From Planctomycetota bacterium (GTDB taxonomy: Bacteria; Planctomycetota; PUPC01; JACPCR01), in NCBI GenBank assembly GCA_016179685.1, contig JACPCR010000093.1, forward strand, positions 1-50,488: a stretch of 50,488 nt of DNA. Direction: 5' to 3'. Within the stretch, counting starts at the first letter, position 1, and every line of letters begins with the position of its first letter. Below are positions 42,875 through 50,488 of the stretch, piece after piece. Below the pieces are notes generated by a model. It ran no database searches, had not been told where the DNA came from, and saw nothing but the letters and a program-made list of their open reading frames with translations. The position numbers were made by a program, and so were the translations under genes.

Positions 42875-44125
42875 ATGACACCGGGCCCGGGCATCCAGCA
42901 TGATGTGCGCATGTCGGGCTTCGTCGAGCGGAAATCGTTCGCCGAGGTGTGGAAAATCATCCAGGACCGGATCAGGCCCGGCGAGGCCGAATCGACATCT
43001 CTCAGGGACGCCTGTGATCGCGTCCTCGCGGAAGACGTCGTCTCCCCCGTCGCCGTGCCTTGTTTCGACCGGTCCGCCATGGACGGCTATGCGGTCCTGG
43101 CCGAGGAGACGTCCGGCGCCTCCGACTACAACCCGCTCGAGTTCCAGGTCATTGGCGAGGCCTATCCGGGCCGGGCGTTCGAGGGCCGGGCCGGGCCGGG
43201 CCAAGCGGTCAAGGTGATGACCGGAGCAGCGATTCCTGACGGCGCTAATGCCGTGATGATGGCGGAGTATGCCGAGGCCGAGGCCAGTCGGGTCCGTTTC
43301 CGCCGCCAGGTGACGCCGGGCAAGAATATCATGCGGGCGGGCGAGGACGTGGCAAGGGGCGACGTGGTCCTGGCCCGGGGACGCCGACTGCGCCCGCAGG
43401 ACATCGGCGTGCTCGCGTCCGTCCACCGGCCGGCCGTGCTGGCCTATCGCTCCCCCACCGTCGCCGTCCTGATTACCGGAAACGAGCTGGTCGAGCCGGG
43501 TCAGGCGGCGGACGGCACGTGCATCGTCGACAGCAATTCATACGTCATCGGAGGCCTGGTCCGCCGTTATGGCGGTATTCCGATGCACCGGGAAATCCTG
43601 CCGGACCGCGCGGAGACGATCCGAGCGGCGATTCGGGAGTGCCGGGAGGACCTGGTCGTCGTTTCAGGTGGAAGCTCGGTGGGAGAAGAGGATTACGCCC
43701 CAGGCATTGTCCGCGAGTTGGGTGAGCTGGTGGTGCACGGCGTGGCGATCAAGCCCGGCAGTCCCTTCGGCCTCGGCTTCATCGACGGCCGGGCCGTGTT
43801 CCTTCTGCCAGGCAGCCCCGTGGCGGCCATGGTGACGGCGGATGCCTTCGTCGGCTCGGCCATTCGGAGGAAGCTCGGCCTGGACGTCGGGTTTGCCTAT
43901 CCGCGCCTCCGATGCCGGCTGCTCCAGAAGGTGGTCTCCGCCATCGGCCGGACGGAATTCGTGCGCGTGCATCTTCACGAGGATTTCACGGTGGAAAAGC
44001 TGCGCGTGAGCGGGTCGAGCATCCTCACCTCGACGACTCGGGCCGACGGCTTTCTGGTGATCGACGATGCCATCGAAGGCTACCCTGAAGGCTCCATGGT
44101 CGACGTCTACCGTTACGGGTCATGA
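42875..44125 (+). CDS. moeA: Molybdopterin molybdenumtransferase MoeA (first of two)
   Basis: 416 residues. MoeA inserts molybdate (or tungstate) into adenylylated molybdopterin. Domain I/II: VAVPCFDRSAMDGYAVLAEE; the MoCF-like domain III: ITGNELVEPGQ, VSGGSSVGEEDY, FLLPGSPVAAMVTA; domain IV closes the protein. Length is typical. AGGAGG precedes ATG 42875 by 6 nt, and a hairpin leader sits before it. The next gene is a second moeA overlapping by 4 nt. Confidence 0.93.
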   Translation: MTPGPGIQHDVRMSGFVERKSFAEVWKIIQDRIRPGEAESTSLRDACDRVLAEDVVSPVAVPCFDRSAMDGYAVLAEETSGASDYNPLEFQVIGEAYPGRAFEGRAGPGQAVKVMTGAAIPDGANAVMMAEYAEAEASRVRFRRQVTPGKNIMRAGEDVARGDVVLARGRRLRPQDIGVLASVHRPAVLAYRSPTVAVLITGNELVEPGQAADGTCIVDSNSYVIGGLVRRYGGIPMHREILPDRAETIRAAIRECREDLVVVSGGSSVGEEDYAPGIVRELGELVVHGVAIKPGSPFGLGFIDGRAVFLLPGSPVAAMVTADAFVGSAIRRKLGLDVGFAYPRLRCRLLQKVVSAIGRTEFVRVHLHEDFTVEKLRVSGSSILTSTTRADGFLVIDDAIEGYPEGSMVDVYRYGS

Positions 44126-46131
44126 AACAGGATCAGTTCTTGTCGGTCCTATCACGCGACGAGGCGGCAGCGAGGCTGCACGCGCACCTGGACCCCTCTC
44201 CCCTCCCCGAGGAGCTCGTGCCGCTCGAACGGGCGCTGGGGCGGGTCCTCGCGCGAGACGTGGCGTCGCCCGTGGATGTACCTTCCTTCCACCGCGCCAA
44301 CGTGGATGGGTTCGCCGTTGTGGCGCGGGATACCTATGGGGCCGACGAAGAAAAGCCGGTCAAGCTGAGGCTCAATCCGGAGAACCTCGGGGCGGGCGAT
44401 ATCCCCCAGCACGCGGTCGCCCCGGGCACGGCCACGGCGATTGCCACCGGAGCGGTGATCCCGCGGGGGGCCAGCGCCATCGTCATGGTCGAGTACACGG
44501 ACACGGGGCCCGGCGAGGTACGCGTGTATCGTCCCGCGGCGGCCGGCGAGGGCCTGAGCCACGCCGGTAATGACCTCATGCTGGGAGAGACCGTGCTCCG
44601 CGCGGGGCAGGTCCTCAGCGCGCGGGAAACGGGCACGCTGGCCGCCCTGGGAATGGACCCCGTGCCGTGCGTCCGGCGTCCCCGCGTAGCCATCCTCTCC
44701 ACCGGGAACGAGATTCTCGCGCCCGGCGTCCCCATGCGCGAGTGCTGCGTCTACGATTCCAACTCGCGGATCGTCGCTGACACCGTGCGCGAAAACGGCG
44801 GAGAGGCGCTCTTCCTCGGCATCGTTGGCGACGATGAGGACCGCCTCGAAACGGCCATACGCCGCGGCCTCGACGCGGATATCGTCGTGCTCTCCGGCGG
44901 AACGTCGAAGGGAGGGGGAGACCTCAATTACCGGGTGCTCTCCCGGATGGGGCCACCCGGCATCATCCTTCACGGAGTCGCTCTGAAGCCCGGCAAGCCC
45001 TTCTGCGCGGCCGTGGTTCACGGCAAACCCGTGGTGGTCCTGCCAGGCTTCCCCACCTCGGCGATCGTCACGTTCCGCGACCTGGTCCTGCCGTTCCTCC
45101 GCCGTTGGGGCGGGCTGCCCGCTGAATCGCCTCGGCGCGTCCGGGCGCGCCAAGCCATTCGTTACCACTCGGACAGGGGCCGCATGGAATACCTCATGGT
45201 CAACCTCGTCCCCGGTCAGGACGGTTACCGGGCTTACCCCTGGACCAAAGGCTCCGGCGCTGTGACGACGTTCAGCCAGGCGGACGGTTTCGTCCGCATT
45301 CCGGCGAACCAGGAGATGGTACTGCAGGGTCAGGAGGTCGAGGTGGAGCTGATCGGGGAGACGATTGCCGTGCCGGACCTCACCTCGATCGGCAGCCACT
45401 GCGTGGGGCTGGATTTCCTGCTCGGTGAGGTCCAGCGGGCAGGCTTCGCCGTGAAGATTTTCCACATCGGCAGCTTGGGCGGCCTCGAGGCCGCCCGCCG
45501 TGGCGAGTCTGACCTGTCCGGTATTCACCTCTTGGACGAGGTGACGGGCGAGTACAACCTTCCGCTGTTGCGCGGCTTAGAGGGCCTGACGCTCGTGCGC
45601 GGCTACTCGAGACGGCAGGGAATTCTGGTAAGGCCGGGCCACTTTTCTGAAGTTACCCTGGCGGCCCTGGTGGCCCAGCATCTCGCCGGCGAGGCCCTGG
45701 CTCTGGTGAATCGCAACCGGGGCTCGGGCACCCGCCTCTTGACGGACCGCCTCCTGGCCACGGAAGCAGCGCGGGCCGGCCTCTCGCTGCAGGCGTTGAC
45801 CCTGCGGATTCGGGGTTACGAGATCGAGGCGCGTTCCCATAACGCCGTGGCCGCTTCCATCGCCAGCAACAAGGCCGACTGGGGCATCGGGATCGAAAAC
45901 GTAGCCAGAGCCTATGGCCTGGAGTTCCATTTTCTCGATAATGAGTGCTATGATTTCGTCGCCCCCGCGTCCCGCCTCGACATCCCGGCGCTCCGGCAGT
46001 TTCTTCGGATTCTGCGGACACCGAGGACGGCCGACCACCTTCGGTCGCTGGGCTTCGAGGTCTCCGGCCATCTGGGGGATATCGTGGATGCCCCGGCAGC
46101 GGAAGAATCCGCAAGAGAAGGCCGCCGGTAG
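44122..46131 (+). CDS. moeA: MoeA fused to a periplasmic-binding-protein-like domain (second of two)
   Basis: 669 residues. Residues 1-400 are MoeA: DVPSFHRANVDGFAVVARD, ILSTGNEILAPGVPM, VLSGGTSKGGGDLNY and VVLPGFPTSAIVTF. The last 240 residues (GLDFLLGEVQRAGFAVKIFH, SDLSGIHLLDEVTGEYN, RNRGSGTRLLTD, NAVAASIASNKADWGIGIEN) form a substrate-binding fold known as the ModE/LysR-like PBP domain of such MoeA fusions, thought to sense or bind molybdate or a ligand. Paired moeA genes elsewhere serve molybdenum and tungsten cofactors. ATGA overlap with the first copy. Confidence 0.92.
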   Translation: MKQDQFLSVLSRDEAAARLHAHLDPSPLPEELVPLERALGRVLARDVASPVDVPSFHRANVDGFAVVARDTYGADEEKPVKLRLNPENLGAGDIPQHAVAPGTATAIATGAVIPRGASAIVMVEYTDTGPGEVRVYRPAAAGEGLSHAGNDLMLGETVLRAGQVLSARETGTLAALGMDPVPCVRRPRVAILSTGNEILAPGVPMRECCVYDSNSRIVADTVRENGGEALFLGIVGDDEDRLETAIRRGLDADIVVLSGGTSKGGGDLNYRVLSRMGPPGIILHGVALKPGKPFCAAVVHGKPVVVLPGFPTSAIVTFRDLVLPFLRRWGGLPAESPRRVRARQAIRYHSDRGRMEYLMVNLVPGQDGYRAYPWTKGSGAVTTFSQADGFVRIPANQEMVLQGQEVEVELIGETIAVPDLTSIGSHCVGLDFLLGEVQRAGFAVKIFHIGSLGGLEAARRGESDLSGIHLLDEVTGEYNLPLLRGLEGLTLVRGYSRRQGILVRPGHFSEVTLAALVAQHLAGEALALVNRNRGSGTRLLTDRLLATEAARAGLSLQALTLRIRGYEIEARSHNAVAASIASNKADWGIGIENVARAYGLEFHFLDNECYDFVAPASRLDIPALRQFLRILRTPRTADHLRSLGFEVSGHLGDIVDAPAAEESAREGRR

Positions 46132-46148
46132 CCCGAGACCGGCACGTT

Positions 46149-46448
46149 AGAGTTTCAGAGTCTTAGGGTGTACCTTTTCCACGCCCGCTAGCGCGGGCAC
46201 CCGGCGGAGATATTGAAAGGTGTCAGGTGATTCCTGAAACCTGACCCGCCTCCCATACTTGTCCCTCCCGGAGGGACCCTCCCAAAGGGATCCCGTTTCC
46301 GCAGGATCCCTTTGGGAGGGACGTTGGAACATGGGAGGGACCCGATGGGACGTGGGGGCGCACCTTTCCGAGCCTTGCTCGGTTGCGGGCATCGCCCGCC
46401 TTGGGTTGTCACTTCTCCGCGCCCGCGGGTACGGGCGCAGGCACTCAA
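46149..46448 (-). repeat. Repeat family A copy 5, interrupted by palindrome family B
   Basis: Family A parts lie at 46149-46250 and 46361-46448 (CACCTTTCCGAGCCTTG, TTGCGGGCATCGCCC). Between them, 46255-46360 is family B: GTCCCTCCCGGAGGGAC (46261-46277) and a 17-bp perfect stem, CCCTCCCAAAGGGATCC with GGATCCCTTTGGGAGGG (46277-46320). The arrangement suggests one repeat inserted in another. Confidence 0.75.
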
Positions 46449-46485
46449 GAGTTGCAACAGAAGACTCTCCTATTCGAGGCGCAAG

Positions 46486-47256
46486 ATGTCACACGTAGCG
46501 GTTTGCATCGAATCGGAACGACAGCTCGCCAGGCAGGGCAACAGTCGCAAAGACCGCGGTCCGATCACCCTGGCCGTCCGCTCCGCCCTCATCCTCTCTC
46601 TGGCCGTGTCGGGTTGTACGACGGTACGCACGAGCCCGGACTATTCCCGCGCCCGGCCCGCGTTCGAATCGTTCGTCATCGTTCCGGCCCAGGTCGTGGC
46701 CGAAGAGGTCATGCCTGACCGGACGGTCGCGGAGCAGGCGCTGATGGCCGAGCGGATTTCGGAGTCTGTGTCGCTCGAATTGGAGGCCAACCTCAGGGCC
46801 GCCGGCCGCACGGTGATCCTGGCTTCGCCTGAAGCGGGCTCGACGGCGATCCCCGAACTGCAGAAATCGTTCGCCCGCGCGGCCGAGCAGATTCTCAAGG
46901 ACGTTTATACGTCCGAGAATTCCCCCCATTTCCGCTACAGCGTGGGTGAATCAGCAAAGCGGGCCGGGGAACGCTACCCGTCCCAGGCCATCGTGATGGC
47001 CTTGATGAACGCACGGGTGAAATCCCCGGACCATTGGAGGCAGAACTTCGTGGATTCCGCCACGCAGATGGCCCTCCAGGGCTCTGGAACGGTCTTCAGC
47101 CGGAGTGATGCGGACCTCCACCTGGCGGTGATCGAGGCGGCGACAGGGAAGATCGTCTGGTTCAATACGCTCAGCGCCCGTACGTTTCTGAAGGACGGAA
47201 CGACTCCGGCCGCGGTGCGGCAGATGGTCCGCGAGACCTTCAAACCTTTTTTCTGA
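46486..47256 (+). CDS. Lipoprotein of unknown function
   Basis: About 256 residues from ATG 46486 (GAGG 7 nt upstream). A 30-residue basic head precedes a hydrophobic segment and lipobox SLAVSGC, so the mature lipoprotein begins at that Cys. The rest is a mixed alpha/beta domain with two-strand features (FVIVPAQVV, SQAIVMALMNARV, DLHLAVIEAATGKIVWFNTL) resembling envelope lipoproteins that bind in complexes. The next gene (kinase) is 6 nt away, suggesting one operon. Confidence 0.7.
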   Translation: MSHVAVCIESERQLARQGNSRKDRGPITLAVRSALILSLAVSGCTTVRTSPDYSRARPAFESFVIVPAQVVAEEVMPDRTVAEQALMAERISESVSLELEANLRAAGRTVILASPEAGSTAIPELQKSFARAAEQILKDVYTSENSPHFRYSVGESAKRAGERYPSQAIVMALMNARVKSPDHWRQNFVDSATQMALQGSGTVFSRSDADLHLAVIEAATGKIVWFNTLSARTFLKDGTTPAAVRQMVRETFKPFF

Positions 47257-47262
47257 TCCCTT

Positions 47263-48444
47263 ATGCCTGCCCGGATTGTCGCCTGTCCCAAGTGTTCCGC
47301 CAGACTGGATGTATCCGGATTCGAGCCTGGTGCCCGAATACAGTGCCCGAGGTGCGAAATCCTGATGAAGGTTCCGGAAATCCAGGAGGCCGTGCCCGCG
47401 GCGCCGGCCCGGCCGAAGGCTTCAGTCAGCGGCGAAGCGCCGACGCCGCCACCAACCGTGAAAAGCGAGTCGCCCCAGGTATCGACCCCGCCAGCCGGGC
47501 CTCGTTCCGCCCCGACCGCGTCGCCTTCGGCAAAGGCCTCCTCTGCCCCTCGGGGCAAAGAGAGCGAGCAGACGCCCTCGCTGGGCCGATACGAGATCGT
47601 GGCCAAGCTGGGCGAAGGCGGCATGGGCAAGGTATACCAGGCCCGGCACAAGACCACGGGCCAGATCGTCGCCCTCAAGGTCCTCCGGCCGTCTCTCGCC
47701 CGGAAACAACAGTTCGTTGAACGCTTCTACCGGGAAGCCCGGGCCGCCGCCGCCCTCAAACATCCCAACCTCGTCGGCGCCATCGAGGTCGGAGAAAGCA
47801 ACGGATTCCATTTCTTCGCCATGGAATACGTCGAGGGCGCCACCCTGCTCAAGGTGATCGAAAAACAAGGGGCCATCCCCGAGGCCGGCGCACTCACCAT
47901 CGCCCACCAGGTGGCCAGCGTTCTCGATACCGCCTTGCAACAACGGATTGTCCACCGGGATATCAAGCCCGAGAACCTCATGGTCATGCCGGACCGGAGC
48001 ATGAAGCTGATGGACATGGGGCTGGCCAAGGAGCAGGGGGATGACCATGACACCAAGGAGATTTCCGGCGGCGGCATCGTGGGCACGCCGATGTACGCCT
48101 CGCCGGAACAGGTTCGAGGTGAAAAGGACCTGGACGTGCGTTCGGACATCTACTCCCTGGGCCTGACGCTCTACCATGCGGTGACCGGCGAATTGCCGTA
48201 CCAAGGCGCGACGGCTGCCCTGATCATGGCGAAACAGCTTAATGAGCCGCTCACGGACCCGCGCCGCAAGAATCCGAACCTGTCCCTCAACTTCGTTATG
48301 ATGTTGAAGCGGATGACCGAGAAGGACCGCGAGCGCCGATATCAGACGCCCCAGGAGCTTTTGCACGCGATCCGAAATTGCCGCGAGCGGCTGGCCGAAC
48401 GCCAGGCCCGAGAGGAAGAAGAGAAAGGCCGAAAGGGACGATGA
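47263..48444 (+). CDS. Zinc-ribbon Ser/Thr protein kinase
   Basis: 393 residues. C8, C11, C28 and C31 (CPKC...CPRC) form an N-terminal zinc ribbon, followed by a 65-residue Pro/Ala/Ser linker and a PknB-like kinase from about residue 108: LGEGGMGKVYQ, K139, HRDIKPEN (D233), DMG in place of DFG at 251-253, GTPMYASPEQVRG and SDIYSLGLTLYH. There is no membrane helix, so the kinase is cytoplasmic. It overlaps the deaminase gene by 4 nt; both carry a similar zinc ribbon. Confidence 0.92.
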   Translation: MPARIVACPKCSARLDVSGFEPGARIQCPRCEILMKVPEIQEAVPAAPARPKASVSGEAPTPPPTVKSESPQVSTPPAGPRSAPTASPSAKASSAPRGKESEQTPSLGRYEIVAKLGEGGMGKVYQARHKTTGQIVALKVLRPSLARKQQFVERFYREARAAAALKHPNLVGAIEVGESNGFHFFAMEYVEGATLLKVIEKQGAIPEAGALTIAHQVASVLDTALQQRIVHRDIKPENLMVMPDRSMKLMDMGLAKEQGDDHDTKEISGGGIVGTPMYASPEQVRGEKDLDVRSDIYSLGLTLYHAVTGELPYQGATAALIMAKQLNEPLTDPRRKNPNLSLNFVMMLKRMTEKDRERRYQTPQELLHAIRNCRERLAERQAREEEEKGRKGR

Positions 48445-49139
48445 GAATTCGGTGTCCTAACTTGAAATGCCGTTCCCTTCTGGATGTGGCGGAGGCGATG
48501 AAAGGCAAGGAACTGGCCTGCCCCCGGTGTGGATGTCCATTCCACGCGCCGGAGGCGGCCGAGGAGGCCAGCAACACGGCTTCCGCTGCGCCCGCCGCCG
48601 AGTCCCTCCAGTCCCAGACGGCCGTTGCCGATTTGCCTCAGCCTGCCCCGACCCGGGAAGAAAGCCCGGCAGCCACAGCGGCTACTTCCCCCTCGCGGCC
48701 CGGATGGGACGAATACTTCATGCGAATCGCTTCGGTGGTGGCCCTTCGAAGCAACTGCGTCAAGCGCAAAGTGGCCGCCCTCGTGGTCAAGGACCGTCGC
48801 ATCATCTCCACCGGCTACAACGGTACCCCGCGGGGCGTCCGTAATTGCAACGAGGGTGGCTGCCCCCGCTGCAATAGCCATGCCCCCAGCGGCACCCGCC
48901 TCGAGGAGTGCCTCTGCTCCCATGGTGAGGAAAATGCCATCACTCAGGCCGCTTATCACGGCACGCGTCTCCAGGGGGCCACGCTGTACAGCACCGACGC
49001 CCCTTGCCTCCTGTGCGCAAAGATGATCATTAACAGCGGAATCGTTGAAGTCGTGTATCACCAGGACTATCCCATGAACGAAGGGGCCCTGAAATTGCTC
49101 CGGGAAGCGGGCGTCGCCGTCAGGCAGTTCCAGGTCTGA
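48441..49139 (+). CDS. dCMP/deoxycytidylate deaminase-like protein with N-terminal zinc ribbon
   Basis: 232 residues from ATG 48441. CPNLKC and CPRCGC (C5, C10, C27, C30) make a ribbon like the kinase's. The C-terminal part is a ComEB-type dCMP deaminase: RIASVVALRSNCVKRKVAAL, ISTGYNGTPRG, catalytic CSHGEENAI with PCLLCAKMIINSG for zinc. It turns dCMP into dUMP for thymidylate synthesis. The His-Gly-Glu order replaces the more usual His-Ala-Glu. The kinase overlap makes a regulatory link plausible but unproven. Confidence 0.88.
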   Translation: MRIRCPNLKCRSLLDVAEAMKGKELACPRCGCPFHAPEAAEEASNTASAAPAAESLQSQTAVADLPQPAPTREESPAATAATSPSRPGWDEYFMRIASVVALRSNCVKRKVAALVVKDRRIISTGYNGTPRGVRNCNEGGCPRCNSHAPSGTRLEECLCSHGEENAITQAAYHGTRLQGATLYSTDAPCLLCAKMIINSGIVEVVYHQDYPMNEGALKLLREAGVAVRQFQV

Positions 49140-49256
49140 ATAGCCGTTATCGGGAACGTCTTCCCGGGGGGATGGCGTTCCCGATAAACAGAACAGCTTC
49201 CCCCAACGGATGGCTGAAAGAAATCCTCGCTGATCCTTGGCGAGAGGGGCGCAACG

Positions 49257-50393
49257 ATGACATCGAAACCCCACGTATTGCTTCTGACGCCGGGCCCCAC
49301 GGAGGTCCCACCCGAGGTTCTCGCCGTGATGGCCGAACCCGTCATTTATCACCGCAGCAAGGCCTTCAACGCCGTCCTGGAAGAGGTGGGCACACAGCTC
49401 AAGAAGGTCTTCCGCACTCGGGGCGAAGTCATCCTTCTCACCGCCTCGGGGACCGGTGGCATGGAGGCGGCCGTTGCCAATACGCTCTCGCCCGGCGATA
49501 CCGCCGTGGTCGGCGTCAATGGACGATTCGGCGAGCGCTTCGTCGAGATCGGCGAAGCCTTCGACGTCCGGGTCATCCCCTTGCGCGCGGCACGCGGACG
49601 AGCCGTGCCGCCGGATGCCTACGCGGAGGCGCTCCGCACTCACCCGGAAACCCGCGCCGTCTTCACCACCTTGTGCGATACCTCGACCGGCGTGCTCTCG
49701 GACGTACGCGGGATAGGCCGCATCGTGTCCTCAACGCCCTCCCTGCTGGTCGTGGACGGCATCAGCAGCATCGGGGCCGTGCCCTTCGAGATGGACGGGT
49801 GGTCCGTGGACCTGGCCATCATCGGCTCGCAGAAGGCGCTCATGCTGCCGCCGGGCCTCGCTTTCGTCGGCGTCAGCGCAAAGGCCTGGGCCCGGATTGA
49901 AGCGACCAGGCCCCGCAGTTTCTATTTCGACCTCCGCAGAGCCCGTGTGGCCGCAGCCAAGTCCGATACGCCCTTCACCCCCGCCCTCACGTTGGTCCTC
50001 GGCCTCCGAGAATCGGTCCGCATCCTGCTCCGGGACGGACTCGAAGCCGCCTGGGAACGTAACGCTCGGCTGGCCCGGGGCGCCCGCGCTGCGCTGCAGG
50101 CCCTGGGCCTTGCCCTGTTCGCCCTCGATCCCGCCGATTGCCTCACGGCAGCATGGATGCCGCCCGGACTGGATAGCTCCCAACTCATTGCCGCAGTGCG
50201 GGACCGCCACCAAGTCCTTATCGCTAATGGACAGGACGAGTTGAAAGGAAAAATCTTCCGCATCGCCCACATGGGCTGCATCGACGCGGAACATACTCTC
50301 AGCGGCCTCACCGCCATCGAAACTGAACTGGGGCTCATGGGCTGGCGCAGGGCCGCGGGCAGCGCGCGCCAGGCATTCCTCGCCGCTTACTAA
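49257..50393 (+). CDS. Class V PLP-dependent aminotransferase (alanine/serine-glyoxylate type)
   Basis: 378 residues of the AGXT/SgaA fold. LLTPGPTEVPPEVLAVM, SGTGGMEAAVAN, VDGISSIGAVPF and IIGSQKALMLPPGLAF with the PLP lysine K193 are all visible. It moves an amino group to glyoxylate or cleaves a phosphonate-like substrate; substrate is unproven. A 117-nt gap separates it from the deaminase gene, and no strong ribosome-binding site is seen. Confidence 0.92.
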   Translation: MTSKPHVLLLTPGPTEVPPEVLAVMAEPVIYHRSKAFNAVLEEVGTQLKKVFRTRGEVILLTASGTGGMEAAVANTLSPGDTAVVGVNGRFGERFVEIGEAFDVRVIPLRAARGRAVPPDAYAEALRTHPETRAVFTTLCDTSTGVLSDVRGIGRIVSSTPSLLVVDGISSIGAVPFEMDGWSVDLAIIGSQKALMLPPGLAFVGVSAKAWARIEATRPRSFYFDLRRARVAAAKSDTPFTPALTLVLGLRESVRILLRDGLEAAWERNARLARGARAALQALGLALFALDPADCLTAAWMPPGLDSSQLIAAVRDRHQVLIANGQDELKGKIFRIAHMGCIDAEHTLSGLTAIETELGLMGWRRAAGSARQAFLAAY

Positions 50394-50488
50394 GGGCCTG
50401 TCAAGAAATAACCTGTGCAATTTGGAGGCCTAGATTTGAGCCGGATGCGAGGCGCGACGACGATGGCGTATCCGTAGGATACGTCGAG
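50394..50488. other. Intergenic tail at the window edge
   Basis: About 95 bases after the last gene. TTGAGCCGGATGCGAGGCGC followed by ACGACGATGGCGTATCC... looks like a widespread intergenic repeat in GC-rich genomes, but the window ends within it, so nothing more can be said. Confidence 0.35.

Noticed and set aside
1..50488. tRNA or rRNA genes
   Set aside because: No cloverleaf with matching arms or conserved rRNA core was recognised on either strand.

Overview
The window is GC-rich chromosomal DNA of a heterotrophic Gram-negative-type bacterium. Several traits resemble planctomycete or related PVC/candidate-phylum genomes: a SecD-SecF fusion of over 1000 residues, a TPR protein ending in RNA polymerase alpha-CTD-like domains, a Ser/Thr kinase with an N-terminal zinc ribbon, type II-style pseudopilins, very large secreted glycosidase-like proteins, and many ECF/MFS/Gfo-Idh-type genes. 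There is no rRNA or tRNA to fix the phylum, so the assignment is an inference.

Layout. 1-4161: the end of a hydantoinase-B-like gene, then a D-aminoacylase-type amidohydrolase, RidA and an Ldh2-family dehydrogenase, probably amino-acid/amide catabolism. 4343-6638: an ECF sigma factor overlapping its zinc-finger anti-sigma gene. 6715-13550 (mostly minus strand): an MFS transporter, a secreted esterase-like protein, a pseudopilin carrying a PA14-like domain, and a small redox group (a four-helix, histidine-rich membrane protein, an FMN-binding protein behind a Fur-box-like palindrome, and a FixX-like ferredoxin). 13738-22105 (plus): the TPR-alphaCTD gene, then the tightly packed run ruvA, ruvB, spoIID-like, yajC, secDF. 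22159-25900: an enolase-superfamily enzyme, a deacetylase-like protein and a secreted beta-propeller.

26164-29287 is a decay island. It holds a broken secreted-protein gene, a truncated MntA-like nucleotidyltransferase, a 31-nt inverted-repeat cassette filled with REP palindromes, an orphan CRISPR array that changes from type I-E to type I-C repeats inside one hybrid repeat, and an MntA/HepT pair whose HepT has lost its RX4H histidine. Two homologous C-terminal protein fragments flank the array and the toxin pair. No cas genes are present.

29340-35648 holds catabolic genes (acetamidase/formamidase, a two-domain hydrolase, a DUF3592-like membrane protein, a Gfo/Idh/MocA oxidoreductase and a hydroxypyruvate-isomerase-like TIM barrel). 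36334-41736 is one 1800-residue secreted HEAT/GH42-like protein. After a 1.1-kb non-coding block with tandem palindromic units come two adjacent moeA genes, the second fused to a periplasmic-binding-protein-like domain. The window ends with a lipoprotein, a zinc-ribbon kinase, a zinc-ribbon dCMP deaminase and a class V aminotransferase.

Intergenic DNA is unusually rich in dispersed palindromic repeats. I distinguish at least four families and list them separately. The best candidates for new biology are the Fur-box/flavinylated redox module, the chimeric CRISPR array, the decay-island repeat cassette, the three 92-nt palindromic units before moeA, and the shared zinc ribbon on the kinase and deaminase.
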